A stretch of DNA of 64,000 bases from contig OU612075.1 of the NCBI GenBank assembly GCA_914767715.1, positions 16,058,001-16,122,000 on the forward strand. The letters are read 5' to 3'. This DNA is from Membranipora membranacea. Lineage: Eukaryota > Bryozoa > Gymnolaemata > Cheilostomatida > Membraniporidae. How positions within the stretch are numbered: the stretch's first letter is position 1; each line of letters opens with the position of its first letter. The notes beneath the pieces were generated by a model. It did no database searches. It had not been told where the DNA came from and saw only the letters and a list, made by a program, of their open reading frames with translations. This document shows positions 22,230 through 44,435 of this stretch, piece by piece. A program made the position numbers and the translations under genes.

Positions 22230-24560
22230 AAAAACCTGACTGTAAGGCACATATTTTCCTGCTTGTCAACAGAGGACTGAATAGACATATAGACATAAGA
22301 GGCCTACTGAAGTCATCATTGTGTCTCGACATCTCCTCGAGGGAAATGGATCCGCTAGGTTTAGATTAAGATCTCATCATCTGACATAATAACATGCAGA
22401 TTTGCACTAATATCACATACAGCAGTGTAACTCTCTGAAGCTGAATTTACTTTACTTTAATTTGTGTTGAACAGTATCACACATCCCTGTCGTCAGGAGG
22501 GGGCAAGAGTCTTGGGGAGCTCAGATACATCCCACTGGGTATCTGGATGACAATAAATGTCCTAGCACTATCTGTATTTGCCTACAAAACCCAACAAACC
22601 ACTGCAAAACATTATACAGCCAAAAGTTACAGGACATCAGTGACAAAAATGCAGGGGTTGGAAAAATTCTATTTCAGCCACCGACTAAATAAGAAATAGT
22701 ATAATTGTTGAGTCTATGATTTCAGGGTTCTCTTTTAGAATACCTATTTTCGAAGGACCCAAATTGATTCACTTGCTTTACTTCACTACAGGCATGTTAG
22801 GTTTGACAGAACTCATCAAGACCAGTTTGTAGGTAATATGCATAAAGGAGAATACAGTGGAATATCAACAATGATAGGTAGTAAAACAAGACAACAGCAG
22901 TTTTGGTTTAAATTAGTTCAAAAGAAGTGATATGAACCGGGAAAGAAAGAAGAATAAAAGCAGCACTTACCAGCAAATACTCCGCAACCTGACACAAAAC
23001 CAAAAAAAAATCCTGGGCTGCAAGGTGTTGACACCGAATGAAATTGCTTTTTTTTGCAATTATAATTGGGTGCAAGCAAGTGAGCACTGATCCTTCACTA
23101 AAATTGAACACAAGCATTATATCCTGATATTGAACTATACTTCTTATATTATAATATCACATTATTTAATCTTCTACTCTCAAAAATTGGTAAAATTATT
23201 AAATTGCTTAGTTATCCTGTAAATATTTGGTGTACATAATATTAAAACTTCTAAAATACTTCCATGTACATGTACATACAAAAATCAGCCTCTTTCAGCT
23301 GTCGGTAGATGCAAAGTTTTTATGGAAGGCTGATATTATTGGTAAAGCATATCTATCTCACGGAGTGATAGTTGAAGATTGGATAGACTTCTAACTGAAC
23401 AGTATAAGATATTGCCCGCCATCATTTCCTGGCCTTTCCTCGTGAATCTCTCTAAAGTTCTCAGCTACAAAAAAATCATTAGGAAATCATTATTACTGTA
23501 GAGTGGGCAATGAGGCCAAGTCATGATACAACATTAAATAAGGAAATCAGATTACTTGTTATACTGTCATCAGAACTGACTCAACAACCTTCAGCTACCT
23601 TGCTCACACAGATCTCTAGTCACCCATCTGATCAAACAGGAGGGGGGGATAAATCTATTAAGGAGAATAGGACTGAGGACCCTCCTAGACTAGACCAGAG
23701 TACCACTGTATCTATCAGTGATTACACCTAATAGCGTGGAGGTGTTAAGTCCCATTACCAAAAGGTGTTGCTTCGTTCTGGCTAGCCTAGTGAACCTTCC
23801 AGTGATGAAAGGATCATGATCATCAAACTTTCTAGAATAGGAGGGTGTCAGGGCAGGTGTGCCCCTGTGACACGAGGTATGGATTAGCCTCGTATCACAG
23901 TGCAGTTCTTCTATCGACTAATACTCCTTCTGACTATCCACTGGGAACTTCAGCCAAATTGTCTATTTGGATACTGAGAGCTAACTCAGACTCGCACTTC
24001 ACTTAAGAACTCATTTCTGGGTTCTTCCTCTCTAATCTCTTACATCTCTCTCTTTCTCTCTCTCTATCACCTTCGATCTCACTTTTTCTGTCATTTTTTT
24101 ATCCTCTTGATCAAATTTGCTATTCCTATCTCAATCGATTTCTCTGTCAACTTCTCATAACTCCTTCTCTATTGCTTTCTCTGTAACCTTCTCGCCAACT
24201 CCATCACCAACTCCATCGCCAACTAAATCACCTTCTTTATCGATTTCTCTACCGCCTTCACTATCCCCTTCTCTCCCCCCCCATCACTCTCTCTATTGCC
24301 TTATCTTCTCCTTCTCTCACTCTCTCTCTATCTCTTGCACTACTACACTGACACCCTGTAGCTCAAGTTCCCTGCGGCTAATAGAGGATGCGGGAGAGGA
24401 CAGCCTATGCAGGGAACGAGCCCACTCGACTAATTTAGCCAGTTTTACTATAATATGCCTACGCCAGCCTTCTTACATATATAGACCAGGAATATGGAGA
24501 GGGTCAAGATTTCAGGGAGATGAGTGGACCAGGTAACCGGTGATTCGCAAGCAGATAAGG
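22230..24560. repeat. tandem segmental duplication, left copy
   Basis: Matches 25200-27210 along its length, for example gcacatatttt, gaggcctact, gtctcgacatctc, atctcatcatctga, the gaagaataaa-gcaacacttaccagc-aaat segment, and gagtgggcaatgaggccaag. It ends in a copy of repeat family L. The region 24010-24350 is a CT-rich low-complexity insertion not shared with the right copy. No gene is readable. Confidence 0.75.
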
Positions 24561-24599
24561 TGGAGCCGATATGCAAGAATTATCAGTCTCATCATCTGT

Positions 24600-25190
24600 C
24601 TTCAGAATGGTATATATGATAATGTGATATAGGTACTAACAACATCGATTTGATGCGACTTGTACATACTATTTATTATTTCACTTTTCTGTCAGATGAT
24701 TTAACTTACATATTTTATTTAAGTAAGTTAAGTTCTGTCAGTGCTCAGCTGTAATATGGGAAGACCCTCACTTGTACACTCACAAGCTCTTCAACAACAA
24801 GAAAAAAAAAGAATACTGTGAAGGTGTTAGGCCAAATCTAACATGTCACCAGATCCCTTAAAACTCACCCTTGACATGGCTGGAGATACAGGCTAGGAGC
24901 ATTTCATAATAAACAGATGAAATATTGTCCGAATATTATCTTTGACATTCTTCACATATACATCAACATACTCCCAAGTGCACAATTCTGGTAGTGGCAA
25001 GAACAAGGCAAAAAAGGCTAGAACAAAACTTAATAGACTGAAAAGTGTATAGCCATACAAGTATTGTATCATGTACCTACTGTTTAGTTCCAATGTTTGG
25101 AGGTCAGGTAATTAGTGCCATGGATGATAGCGAGATCATCACCAGAATTATCATATTGAGGTGTTGAGCTGTTCCGTGTTATCCTGCTAC
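24600..25190. other. spacer between tandem copies
   Basis: AT-rich sequence without a supported open frame. It starts just after a tctcatcatctgtc motif, which is common to block boundaries in this region. Confidence 0.4.
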
Positions 25191-25199
25191 GATCCGCGT

Positions 25200-27210
25200 T
25201 TTTCTTAAATAATAAACCCGACTGTTAGGCACATATTTTTCCAGCATATCGACAAGGTTGTTACTCAACATATTGCCATCAGAGGCCTACTAAATTCATC
25301 ACAGTGTCTCGACATCTCAAAAGAAAACGGATCCACTATGGATAGATTTAGATCTCATCATCTGATCATCTGCGGGTCTGCACTAAAATAACATACAACA
25401 GGGTAATTTTCTGAAACTAAATTCACCTTCGTTAGATTGAACAGCATCAAACTTCTTTGGCTGGGGGAGCTCAGATTACATCCAACAGAATATCTAGATG
25501 ACAAGAGATCCTTGCTCCATCTGTCTTTGCCGAAAAAACCAAACAAACCACTGTATCACTATGTTCCACATGTAATCATGAGTATCACAGCTGAGAGATC
25601 ACAGAACATCAGTGAAAATAAGGAAATGCAATATCAACAAGGATATGTAGTAGAACAAGTAGATAGAAGTTTTGATTTCAAATAGTCAAATTGTAGTGAT
25701 ATGAACAGGGAAAGAAAGAAGAATAAATGCAACACTTACCAGCGAAATCTCCTCAACCTGCACAATGAGAATCAGAAACGACAGCAAAACAGAAATTCAT
25801 AACAATTGCAGAATATTATAAGTATCCAGATTATAACCTTCCAACAATATCATGCTCCACTCTAATTGAATTCCAATCTTCAACTTATTGTCACTTTATT
25901 GCAAGAGATAAACACCATATATACAGCACTAGAACCCTGAGCTAGAAGCGTAGACTTGATAAGTCTATGGTTTCAAGTCGACGAGGTTCAAAACCTAACA
26001 TGTGTTGACAGCAAACACCATCATTTTTTTGGTTCTGCTCGTTTATAAACCACCAAAATCCTACATAAACATTGAATCCAGATATTAAATTAAACTTGTT
26101 ATATTATATTATCACATTATTTAATCTTCTTTTCTTAAAATGAGTAAATTTATTAAATCACTAAGTTATCTTGTAAATATTGAGTGTACATAATATTGAA
26201 ACTTGTAAAATACTACCATATACATGTATATACAAAAATCTCTAGCCTCAATAAACTGTCAGTTAAACCAAAGTTTATATGGAGGCTGATGTTACTGGTT
26301 AACCATATCTATCTCACAGAGTGATAGTTGAAGATTGAATAGACTGCTCACTAAATTATTTGCACTCCATCCTTTCCTGGCCTTTCCACCTGAATCTCTC
26401 CAAAGTTCTGAGCTACAAAAAAGACATCAGGAAATCATTATTACTGTAGAGTGGGCAATGAGGCCAAGTCATGATACAACATTAATTAAGGACATCAGAT
26501 TACTTGTTATACTGTCATCAGAACTGACTCAACAACCTTCAGCAACATTGCTCACACTGATCTCTAGTCACCCATCTGATCAAACAGGAGGGGGGATAAA
26601 TCTATTAAGGAGAATAGGACTGAGGGCCCTCCTAGACTACACCAGAGTACCACTGTATCTATCAGTGATTACACTTAATAGCGTGGAGGTGTTAAGTCCC
26701 AATACCAAAAGGTGTCGCTGCGTTCTGGTTAGCCTAGTGAACCTTCCGGTTATGAAAGGATCATGAGGGGGGATGCAACAGCACCCCAAACTTAAATAGG
26801 AGGGTGACAGCGCAGGTGTGTCCCTGTAACACAAGGTATGGATTAGCCTCGTATCACAATTAAGTTCTTACATCGACTCAATCGATAATCCTTCGCGCCG
26901 CTTCACGGCATTAACTTCCTCGACTAATCCTCTCTAATTGGCACTTCTGCCCCATATACTCATACACGTACCTGACGACTGCTGTCCTGTGTAGACTCTG
27001 ACACCGCACTGACACCTGATAGCTCAAGTTCCCTGCTACCATGTAAGGATACGGGACAAGGACGGCCTATGCAGGGAACGAGCCCACCTGACTAATTTAG
27101 CCAGTTTTTACTGTATGCCTACGCCAGCCTTCTTACAAAAATAGACCAGAGATACGGACTGGGGATAATATTTCAGGGAGATGGGTAGACTAGGTAACCA
27201 GTGATCCGCA
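25200..27210. repeat. tandem segmental duplication, right copy
   Basis: Second copy of 22230-24560, shorter because it lacks the CT-rich insertion. Near 25925-26000 a degenerate tRNA-like sequence (gtttcaagtcgacgaggttcaaaacc) is unique to this copy and may be a SINE relic. The right edge lies about 200 bp beyond the last MCM7 exon. Confidence 0.7.
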
Positions 27211-27403
27211 AGCAGATCAGGAAGGAGTCGATATGCTAGGAGTATCATTCTCATCATTTGTCCCAAACATGGCACACATAAACGTATTATAAGCCGGCTC
27301 ACAAAATCGATGCAATGCAAATTGAGACTGGACCTCTTACAAAACTCATGTCAACATTATTATAAATCCACAATCCTCAAGACACATGATGTAACAGACT
27401 TAC

Positions 27404-35988
<8,585 letters not shown>

Positions 35989-36879
35989 AACTTCTCAATA
36001 TGTCAGCCAATTTAGTTGAGATTCCCACTGTCGAAAATTTTGGTAAAAAGATGGCAGAATGAAAACCAGCTTTATTCTACCAGTTCAGTGATCTTTGTGC
36101 TTGTGTTAAGTCTGTTTGGCGGGAAATCTTGTCACGTGACGCCGCTCTGCCAATCAATGTTGTGCTTTTACTTCAACAGGGGAGGCAATTTGCGAGGCAT
36201 TTTATTAAATAGTGGAAGGCAACTCCATAAAACAAATGAATCTTTGCAATACAACTGATCTTTAGCATCAGCAGGCATCAGCAGGCATCAGCAGGGCATC
36301 AGGAAGGGTGTGATATCCTCCCACCTCACCTCCCACCCTCCTTGCTAGCATTCATAGGTGAAATAATAAGGCTGTATCACCCTATATTCCCCCTAAACTA
36401 ATAACTGCCCGGATTAACCAGCCCTCAAACCGCACTAACAACCCAAGAATAACACTCCTTATGTGATAGACATCCTTGTTTAGACGATGATTATGTACAT
36501 GACACTCATCTGCTCATCGATGTTGCTAGATTGGAAACTCTTGCCGTTACAACTATTGTCTCCTATAGACACATCGCATCAAAGGACGACAATGCGCCGA
36601 CTTCGATAAACCAATCTGATGAAGCTGATGAAGCTGGTCCTTTTGATGATGCCAGTCACATTAAATGACTATGTTTCCCCTCAACCAGCCTCCGCCTGAC
36701 AGATGAGTGAATTGATAAAGATCAATGATACACACCCAACCAGGAGGCTTGTACCATCTATTTGGCAGGCCCTTTAATCAATGATGAGGGAGCTCATTGA
36801 TTTCAAGATCTGAAAGAACCATTAATATTGCTCTAAGGTGTCAAATGTCAGAAATTGATCTATCATTCTATATTTATCT
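35989..36879. other. MCM7 upstream region
   Basis: Presumed promoter side of MCM7. It contains a short tandem of gcatcagcag (36268-36302) and no obvious TATA box. I see no other gene on either strand. Confidence 0.4.
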
Positions 36880-36930
36880 ATGGCGGAGATGGCCGAGCGG
36901 GAGAACACCTTTCGTGTTGTGTCCAAGTTG
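36880..36930 (+). CDS. possible first coding exon, unidentified
   Basis: ATG with a purine-rich context (atggcggag) opens 17 codons reading MAEMAERENTFRVVSKL, closed by a GT donor (ttggtatat). The codon use is GC-rich compared with its surroundings. No following plus-strand exon could be identified before the next minus-strand gene, so it may be chance or the start of a gene with a distant second exon. Confidence 0.2.
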
Positions 36931-38108
36931 GTATATTTCTTCCTTTTCCAGTAAGTGCATGAGATCCAGCCATGATGTATACCAAAAGGTTACTCGCCTC
37001 TCATTATTGACCGCTGACTATACTTTTATTGTACTATGGGCTATATATTTATATAACTTCCAAATAATATGCCCTCCTATTAATATACATAATGCCATAA
37101 TTTTTGATTGCTCACAGTCATGAAATTATTTTTATGTAATTTTGTGACAATAAAATACTATGGAATCAAATTAATAATCAACAGTTAGCTTTAGTAAAGG
37201 TGTATGTTAGCTATCTAGTTATCCAACAGCACAGATTCTAATCATACTTTAGTGGCAAATAAACGATCAACAAAAGAATTTTTCTTCAATATCACTTTAT
37301 TGGTTCTTTCACTTCAAAAACTGTCAAATCAGAATAAATAATCATTGGCAACTCAATCCATCGATCAATGTCATTGCAATTCTCGGTCAGGCAGCCGGCA
37401 GCGTGATTTAGAATCTCACCACTGATGGGAGATAGCACACTGAGTGCGCTGACCGTAGTAGAATAAAAGCTCATTTTGATCCATGAATATCATAAATAGG
37501 GGCCAGTCATCACACCAAGCCATAAATGGTTGGGCATCATGGCGCCAATGCAGCCAATGAAGCGGGAGATAAATAATTAGTTGTTACTCGGTATCATGAT
37601 TGCAGAAAAGATAATTCTTAGTGTTATGATGATTTCGTGTAAGGCACAGCAAAAATACACAATGCATAAATGATTACTTGCATAAAATCGTACAGGGATT
37701 AATATTGATGCTCTGATTTCTAATCGAGAAAATTGACACTGACGTGGTCAAAAAGACTGTTACATCCATAAGCTGAGAAACTTCGGTTGTGAAGATAAGC
37801 TGCAGGGAGTTTTTAACCATCCAAGATCCTCACTTTGGCTTGGAAGTATCAACAGCTAATGGAAGAATGTATTCTGAGAATGTAAATACTTTGAGCAAAA
37901 GCAAGAGTATATAAAAAAAATAACTATACCACAACACGGCACAACTGCATGTAGGTGATTGTAGTTGATTACACATTATGCATGAGCTAAAAATAATCAA
38001 CCCGGCAAACCTATCCCTTTTTTGAATTTAAGATATTTGATGAAAACTCGAATAAAATTCGCTGGAAATGAAGCGGAAAATTTCAAATGTTTACTGTTAG
38101 CATAATGA
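36931..38108 (-). other. possible 3' untranslated region of the mucin-like gene
   Basis: No protein-coding exon is supported. On the minus strand a polyadenylation signal AATAAA lies near 37298-37303, about 800 bases after the stop codon at 38109, and could end that transcript. The 60-codon minus-strand frame at 37292-37474 overlaps this signal and is probably untranslated. Confidence 0.3.
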
Positions 38109-41100
38109 TTAATCTATATTGATCTTGGTGAGTATAGCTGACACCACCAGCAGTAGAAGAGATGGGAGTAAGGCTTCGGCGCCATCTTCCGCCAGCAAGT
38201 CATCCTTGTTGTCCCAGTCGTTACACTTGTCGGTTGTACAGCATCTCAAGCACATTTCCTACAATTTACAATTTATCACATGTTACTAAACAAAAATCTT
38301 TCATTAAAATCCTTGACAAATATTTGGAAAAAAAATTACCTTCAGCAAAATATAATCATACAATAGGCAATCTTTTTTATTCAGGAGTTGCTCCCTCACC
38401 ACAAACGAAGTGACAACTCCATCCAATTTTCATTGGCAGTTGCAGTGCTTCTCAAATATCTCTGTTAATGTAAAGTTGATTAAATCCAATCATACTCACT
38501 CTTGTGCCATCACTGTCGGTCACGTCAGCACAGGATCCTTTCTCGTAAGTGTCGCTACATGTGGTGACATCAGCGAATGTAGTGTCGGTGAGATCCAAAT
38601 CATTCAGGCACCCGTGGTAGACACTACAATACACATATTGATTATAATCTCTGATCTCATGACATTTGCATTGTAGTTATTTTCTTGATAGTTTTTATTA
38701 ATGCCTGGAAATTACCCAGAATATTTGGGTCCAATACCATTTCATTGACTTGATCTCCCAAGAAATTCCGGAAAATCGTATGATTAACTTAAATGAGATT
38801 TAAACAAGTCCGATCATTAATCCATTGCAGATAGTATTTTATTTAAAAAGAAAACGACTTGACCTAAATAGTACTATGATAATTCTTTGAGAAATCTCAT
38901 GATAAATTGCATCAAAAGCTGCTCAAACTCATATTCAAAGGCATTGAAAGGATAGATTGAAGGGGAACTCACTCTTTAGCTGCAACATCAATCAGAGTGT
39001 AGCAGTCACCCTCACAATCCACTGTAGAGCTCAGGTCTTCAATTCCAAAGTTACATGTTCGGCTTCCTAAAATAAGAACAATGGTAGTGTGGGAGTGGTT
39101 TCCTTTAGTATAACCTTTCTCTGTGAAAGGTTTTTTAAACCGAGAATTTAGTGGTACCCAACCTTTGGTTGACTGGCATGAATCGACACATATGTATATT
39201 ATATACACATAAATGACTGCGGATGCATGAAGACGGGTTGAATTTTTAAACATTATCTAATACTGATACATATCAGTGGTTGTGTGCCAAACTCATGATC
39301 TTTTTAACCTAAAACTTCAACGTTAATGACAGCGCAAAGTCTTTCGTGTTAGCTTACTTGAGACTCCATCAGAGGGTTCACATTCCTCTGAACCACTACA
39401 GCAGCCGTACACATTGACGTTTATCTCAACAGTAGCCAGATCACCAGCCATGCGAGAACCTGAAGTTCCATTGTAATAACCAACAGCGTGCACGGTGGTA
39501 CCAAGAGCTGCCTGTGCCGCACAGTTAGCTTGTGCGAGAGCAAGTACAGATAGTAGTATGTCATCGTTTTCTGCCAGGCATCCATCAAAGACGGGCAAGG
39601 CTGTAAAAAATGAGAATTTTACGAGACGACAGAACTTGTGAAATCTGATACCAGTTTATATATGGAAGGTAATTGGTGAAAAAAGTATCTTTGAATGGGA
39701 GTTCATCCTTTCATATTGGAGGTATACGCACGGTTTTAAAACTGTCATGTAAACTTACGTTCATCTGTTGTGGTGGTTGGTCCAGCAGCCGTGGTGGTTG
39801 GTGCTGCGGGTGCAGCAGTTGTTGTTGTTGGTGCAGCAGTTGTTGTTACTGGTGCAGCAGTTGTTGGTGCTACAGTTGTTGTTGTTGGTGCAACGGTTGT
39901 AGTTGTTGGTGCCGCGGTTGTTGTAGGTCCAGCACTTGTTGTAGGCCCAGTTGTTGTTGTTGGCCCAGTTGTTGTTGTTGGTGCCGCAGTTGTGGTTGTT
40001 GGTGCCGCGGTTGTAGTTGTTGGTGCCGCGGTTGTTGTTGTTGGTGCCGCAGTTGTGGTTGTTGGTGCCGCGGTTGTAGTTGTTGGTGCCGCGGTTGTTG
40101 TAGGTCCAGCACTTGTTGTAGGCCCAGTTGTTGTTGTTGGCCCAGCAGTTGTGGTGGTTGTCTCTACAACAGTTGTAGTTGTTGGTGCCACAGTGGTTGT
40201 TGGTGCAGCAGTTGTTGGGGCTGGTGCAGCGGTGGTTGTTGGTGCTGCGGTTGTTGGGTTTGGTGCTGCAGTGGTTGTAGTTGCGGCAACTGTTGTTGGA
40301 GCAGGAGTAGTTGCTAAAATCAAAGTAACATGACAGTTAAAACACACTTAATACCAGCAACAGCATCCAACACTCAAGGATGATTATGGAAAACCGAAAA
40401 AGATTGATTTAGGACATCGTGAGGACTTTTATCACATTTTAGTTTATCCATAGTATCAAATCATGTCACAATTCAGTTATTTAACTTTGACCTTTAGACC
40501 TTTCGTCGCCTGGTTCTGCTTTCAGGTACAAGTGAGAGGCTCACTAAATTTAACTCATATATCTACCTACCTGGAGTATAGCTATCATCGCTGCATATAT
40601 GAAATGGGAGATTCTGATCATAGCATCCAGAAAAGGTCCAAACCATACCATCTGTGTTGCTAAACTGGCCTGTCTTTATTTCAATGTTGATTCCCTGCAT
40701 AAATAGAAGATGTGGTGTATTGTTAAGCCCATTTTGCTTTATAACTTCTATCCAATTAGCCACAAAGCAGTAGAAGTTCTCATTTATGATTGCTCCTACA
40801 CGGATGTCTCAATTTCACATGATTATTTGTCGAATGAATTATTATTTCAGCTTTAGTCATGATAAGTAATGAGCATACAATGCCGAAGTGTGTGGCAATA
40901 AAGGGAGTTGTCCACACACTCAAGAAGAGAGGACAAGTCCTTATTCATAATCAAGTGAAACAATATAGTGTAAAATCACGGACATAGGATGTCATCACAA
41001 CTATCATTAAGACTATTTATGTTTAGAACTTACCATGCATTGATCATTGGTGGTACAGGTGTGAGCACTGTCCTCCCTAGCAACGCTTATACAACTTTGT

Positions 41101-42707
41101 GCCTCATTGAGATCTGCATTGCCGCTGTTGGTCTCACACATAGTAGCGTAACCATGTAACAGCGAAGGGGTGCCGCTACATTTTAGAGCAGCTACATCCT
41201 GCGTCAGCACTGCAATCATATAATCAAAAGTTGCACTTAACTACTTTGAACAAGTCTGTACTAGCCAATGTGTTAGCTCTGAATTGATTGGCTATTGGGG
41301 TTGGAGCCCAAGCCAATCAGGCCCAGCACATTGGCTAGTCTGTACAAGGAATGAGACTCTAGGTTGGTCTGTCAGCCAAGCAGAGTGACAGAATAAACAC
41401 ATCATATCATAGGTTGGTTCATTGTTCATATCTTAGTTCATGAAACTTTAAAATCATTTCCGATAAAGGTATTGATATGAAAGCCGATGAGAGGTTTGTT
41501 TTTAACTTGGATTGATCCCTGGCTCAGAGTTCTTTTGAGTTTCAGATTGATCACACCTTGAAATCAATGTTGTCATGTCAAAGTCCAAAGATAACAATAC
41601 ACAAAACAATGTGCCCATCGATATCAGTATTATATATATATAATATTGTTTCTCGACTGACAACGCATCTCAGCTCACGTACATGCACACTTGAAAGCCA
41701 AAATCAATTCAATTTGCATTATCGGTGTTTGGCTATCAAAGATTTACCTATTGAATTATTCATGTAAAACAGGACCAAAGACTAGAGCTGCATTGTTAAT
41801 ATTTATGTGGACATATTGATTTATTTGTGATGCTTTCTAGTATTGTTGTTTTTTCGCGACATGGGGTTGCTTTCTGTTGCTAGACACTACTATCGATTGC
41901 AAATACATGTTGCCAAGCTAAACAATCTGAAATTTGGGCAGTTGTTCGGGGCAAGTTATTTGGGCAACAAAATAAAATTTTATCCTAAACTAGCAGAAAA
42001 CCCACGACATACTTTTTCTATGATATAAACATCAATAATGTTATATAATATAAAAATATTGGGATGTGGACTGCATCAAATGGCAGCCACTTGAAGGTCC
42101 AATATGGGTAATCATTAATTTGAAGAGTATAGTTATTATAGTTATTATTAGTTATTATATGGTGAAAAAATTTCAGTTGAGTATGCTCATGATGAAACAA
42201 TTTATATTTAGACTAGATTGTGTTTCTCTCCAGTCATAAGCTCTTTGGTGGAGGGAACGGGGTCATTTAATTGAAAACCGCCAAAGTCATGGAAACAATT
42301 GAGACCTGACAGAAATTAACTGCCTGGTGTAAGTATATCTTCTGAATAAACATTTCAGGGAACAACTTCGCCTAATTGAAATACCATTGCAAAAGAGCGA
42401 TGAATTCTGGCAAGTGACGGAGATGATTTGGCTTAAAATGACTACCTCATTTTAATTCAAAGGCCCCTGACTAAGTCTTAAACTAACTTATTTTTATGTT
42501 AAATAATTTGAGTTTTTTTATTTCACAATGTTTTGGTCGCATAACAGGTTTAAAGCATGCTTAAAGTTATCAATTATACAGTGAGTTAGAAAAGTCGATG
42601 TAATCCTTTATGATCATGAGATCATTTCAGTTTAAACTGAATGAAATTAACTTACGCAGAATTGTTATCAGGCTGGCGAAGAGCTCGATCTTAGTGCTGT
42701 GCTTCAT
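38109..42707 (-). CDS. mucin-like surface protein with Ly6/uPAR-type cysteine-rich domain
   Basis: Eight exons join in phase: 42707-42656, 41209-41034, 40694-40571, 40313-39759, 39600-39358, 39066-38973, 38623-38500, 38258-38109 (1518 nt, 505 residues). Residues 1 to about 25 are a signal peptide (MKHSTKIELFASLITILLL, then a QDVAA cut region). Residues 26-117 form a cysteine-rich region. Residues 118-302, all in exon 4, are a Thr/Ala/Pro stalk of TTTTAAP-type repeats, a likely O-glycosylation site. Residues 303-383 and 384-475 are cysteine-rich; the last ends CLRCCTTDKCND, the CC-x4-CN hallmark of Ly6/uPAR domains. The hydrophobic tail LLPSLLLLVVSAIL suggests a GPI signal, or a single membrane helix because a short polar tail follows. 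Function unknown; a cell-surface or mucosal role is inferred. The stalk repeats contain an internal segmental duplication. Confidence 0.85.
39759..40313 (-). repeat. coding minisatellite of the mucin stalk
   Basis: Exon 4 consists largely of 21-bp units encoding TTTTAAP and variants. A longer module, GPTTTTGPTTSAGPTTTAAP, appears twice, so the array grew by both single-unit and multi-unit duplication. Because the repeat is GC-rich and a multiple of three, long spurious frames exist on the other strand and in other frames. Confidence 0.9.
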
Positions 42708-43958
42708 CTTTTTTCTCTTGGAATATCACTGGAAACTGAAACAAACGGATACGCCATATTTAATTGGAATCCATCTGCATATAGGAGATATACTTTGGCA
42801 GCCACTGCGTATATTGCAGAACTTTTCAGCTTGTCTTTTCAATATTTAAAAGCGAACTTAAATTTAAAAAAAAACAATCGTCTTATATCAGAGAATTGAA
42901 AATAATTACCTCTAAAATTTGTTGCTTGTTTTACTCCAACTATATCCGTAAATATTTGCTGACGATAGGGGCTGGGAAATTCTGTCAACCTTTCACACTC
43001 TGCTGCCTTAATAAAGCTGTAACTGTGTCTTGGCTCTTCTTTATTAGACTAATTACTAAGCTCAACATCACCAGCAATTTATATTCAATATCTGATCAAA
43101 CACTGCAGTGGTTGTTACAACTGTGGTCCCGTTGCCAGGAACATAAAAAAATTCTGAAGAAGCTCTTGCTGCCGTAGCATGTTTCTCACATGACGAATAC
43201 AAGAGGATTCCTCACGCCCCTTAATACCTCCGAGGCACTTCAAACAATATCACGGGCTAAATCCATAAAATAGCACACAAAGCGTAAGAGGTCTTTCTGG
43301 ATCAATAGGGATTGTTGTAGCAACTGTTTATCATCTGAAGGTTTTATCAATGTGATCAAAAGGGACTCCAGTTACCTATTAAAACTTTCATCATACAGCT
43401 TAATACATTTCAACAATATAAACACACAGCTAATTTTAAACTTAAGAAAGTAAACAGCCTTTTTTTGTTGTTTTAAAGGTTCTGTTATTATTATTATTGA
43501 AAAAAAAATCCATTAGCTGGATTACAATAACAGAAGTCGGTGCCAAAGCTAAGTGAAATTTTTTTAATGGGCTTGCCCTTGACAACGAAGCTGTTTTGTA
43601 TAAACTTGATAAAAAGTAAACCGATGGAACTGAACTTTTCCTCCCCCTCCCCCCTGATAAAAAGTCTTGTATGTAAAGTTTATTTACGTTTCTACAATAA
43701 TGGCATTAAAACTCTTAGACTATTGCCAACAAAAACAGTGTAGTATCCGCTACCCTTCCTCCTTGCTCGATTATGATTCATTATTATAAGTGGTCAATCA
43801 AAGGGTCCGTTATAGTCTTCTTGCTGCTCCTGCTGTATTCATTATAAATTCTGATTCGATGATAAACCAAGAAGTTGTTCTGTCGCATGAGGTAATAGTT
43901 TTCACTAACGTCTTATGGGTTTCTGTAAGGGCTTGTATTAGGCTATAATCATGTGACC

Positions 43959-44076
43959 TAGATCAAGCATGATCCAATTTGCCTGCATTTAGGTTTTGAG
44001 CCGGCGCCCGCGCTGGCGGCTCACCAGTAGTATGGGAATGATCGGACTGCTGACAAATTGGATCAAACTTGATCTA
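43959..44076. mobile_element. 118-bp hairpin MITE
   Basis: Terminal inverted repeats of about 23 bp: tagatcaagcatgatccaat at the left against attggatcaaacttgatcta at the right. The interior is GC-rich (gccggcgcccgcgctggcgg). Related to 32750-32886. Confidence 0.65.
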
Positions 44077-44225
44077 CATATGACCTATAGAGCTGGAGGC
44101 TTTATGGCCCAATATATAACAACAAGAGCTTAGCATAACACTGGGATGGGCAGAAATCAGAGTGAATGACGTAATCTATGAAATCCACTATGCCCTCCCC
44201 TGTTTATGATAAAATAGAGGGTGGG

Positions 44226-44435
44226 CGGCCCCTTAAGAGGGACGCAAGTTGCCCGAAGTCCTCTCACTGAGAGTCTGAGAGTGTGATACATCCTAGAAAA
44301 CTAGAATGCATCCTAGAGGTGAGGCAATGGTTGACCTCCTAATCGTGAGTGTGCAGCAAGCTGCCAGAAACCGAAACAGGCACAAATCGCCCATTGGCAG
44401 TGACACTTTGATCTTAGCCAATAGGCCAAAGCCCT
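44226..44435. repeat. dispersed repeat F, copy 1
   Basis: About 200 bp matching 50145-50345 in reverse orientation. Common segments are gtgatacatcctagaaaact, ttggcagtgacactttgatc and ctcctaatcgtgagtgtgca. It does not code, and its ends show no clear inverted repeat. Confidence 0.6.

Noticed and set aside
24117-24536. 139-codon Ser/Pro-rich plus-strand frame
   Set aside because: It is a reading of a CT-rich low-complexity insertion that is absent from the tandem copy.
37292-37474. 60-codon minus-strand frame
   Set aside because: An AATAAA signal overlaps its stop codon and it lies just downstream of the mucin-like gene; more likely 3' untranslated sequence.
39673-40333. Long plus-strand frames (up to 214 codons, Cys/Ser/Trp- or Val/Gly-rich) across the mucin region
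   Set aside because: They are antisense readings of the in-frame 21-bp repeat. The minus-strand exon has matching splice phases on both sides; the plus frames have none.
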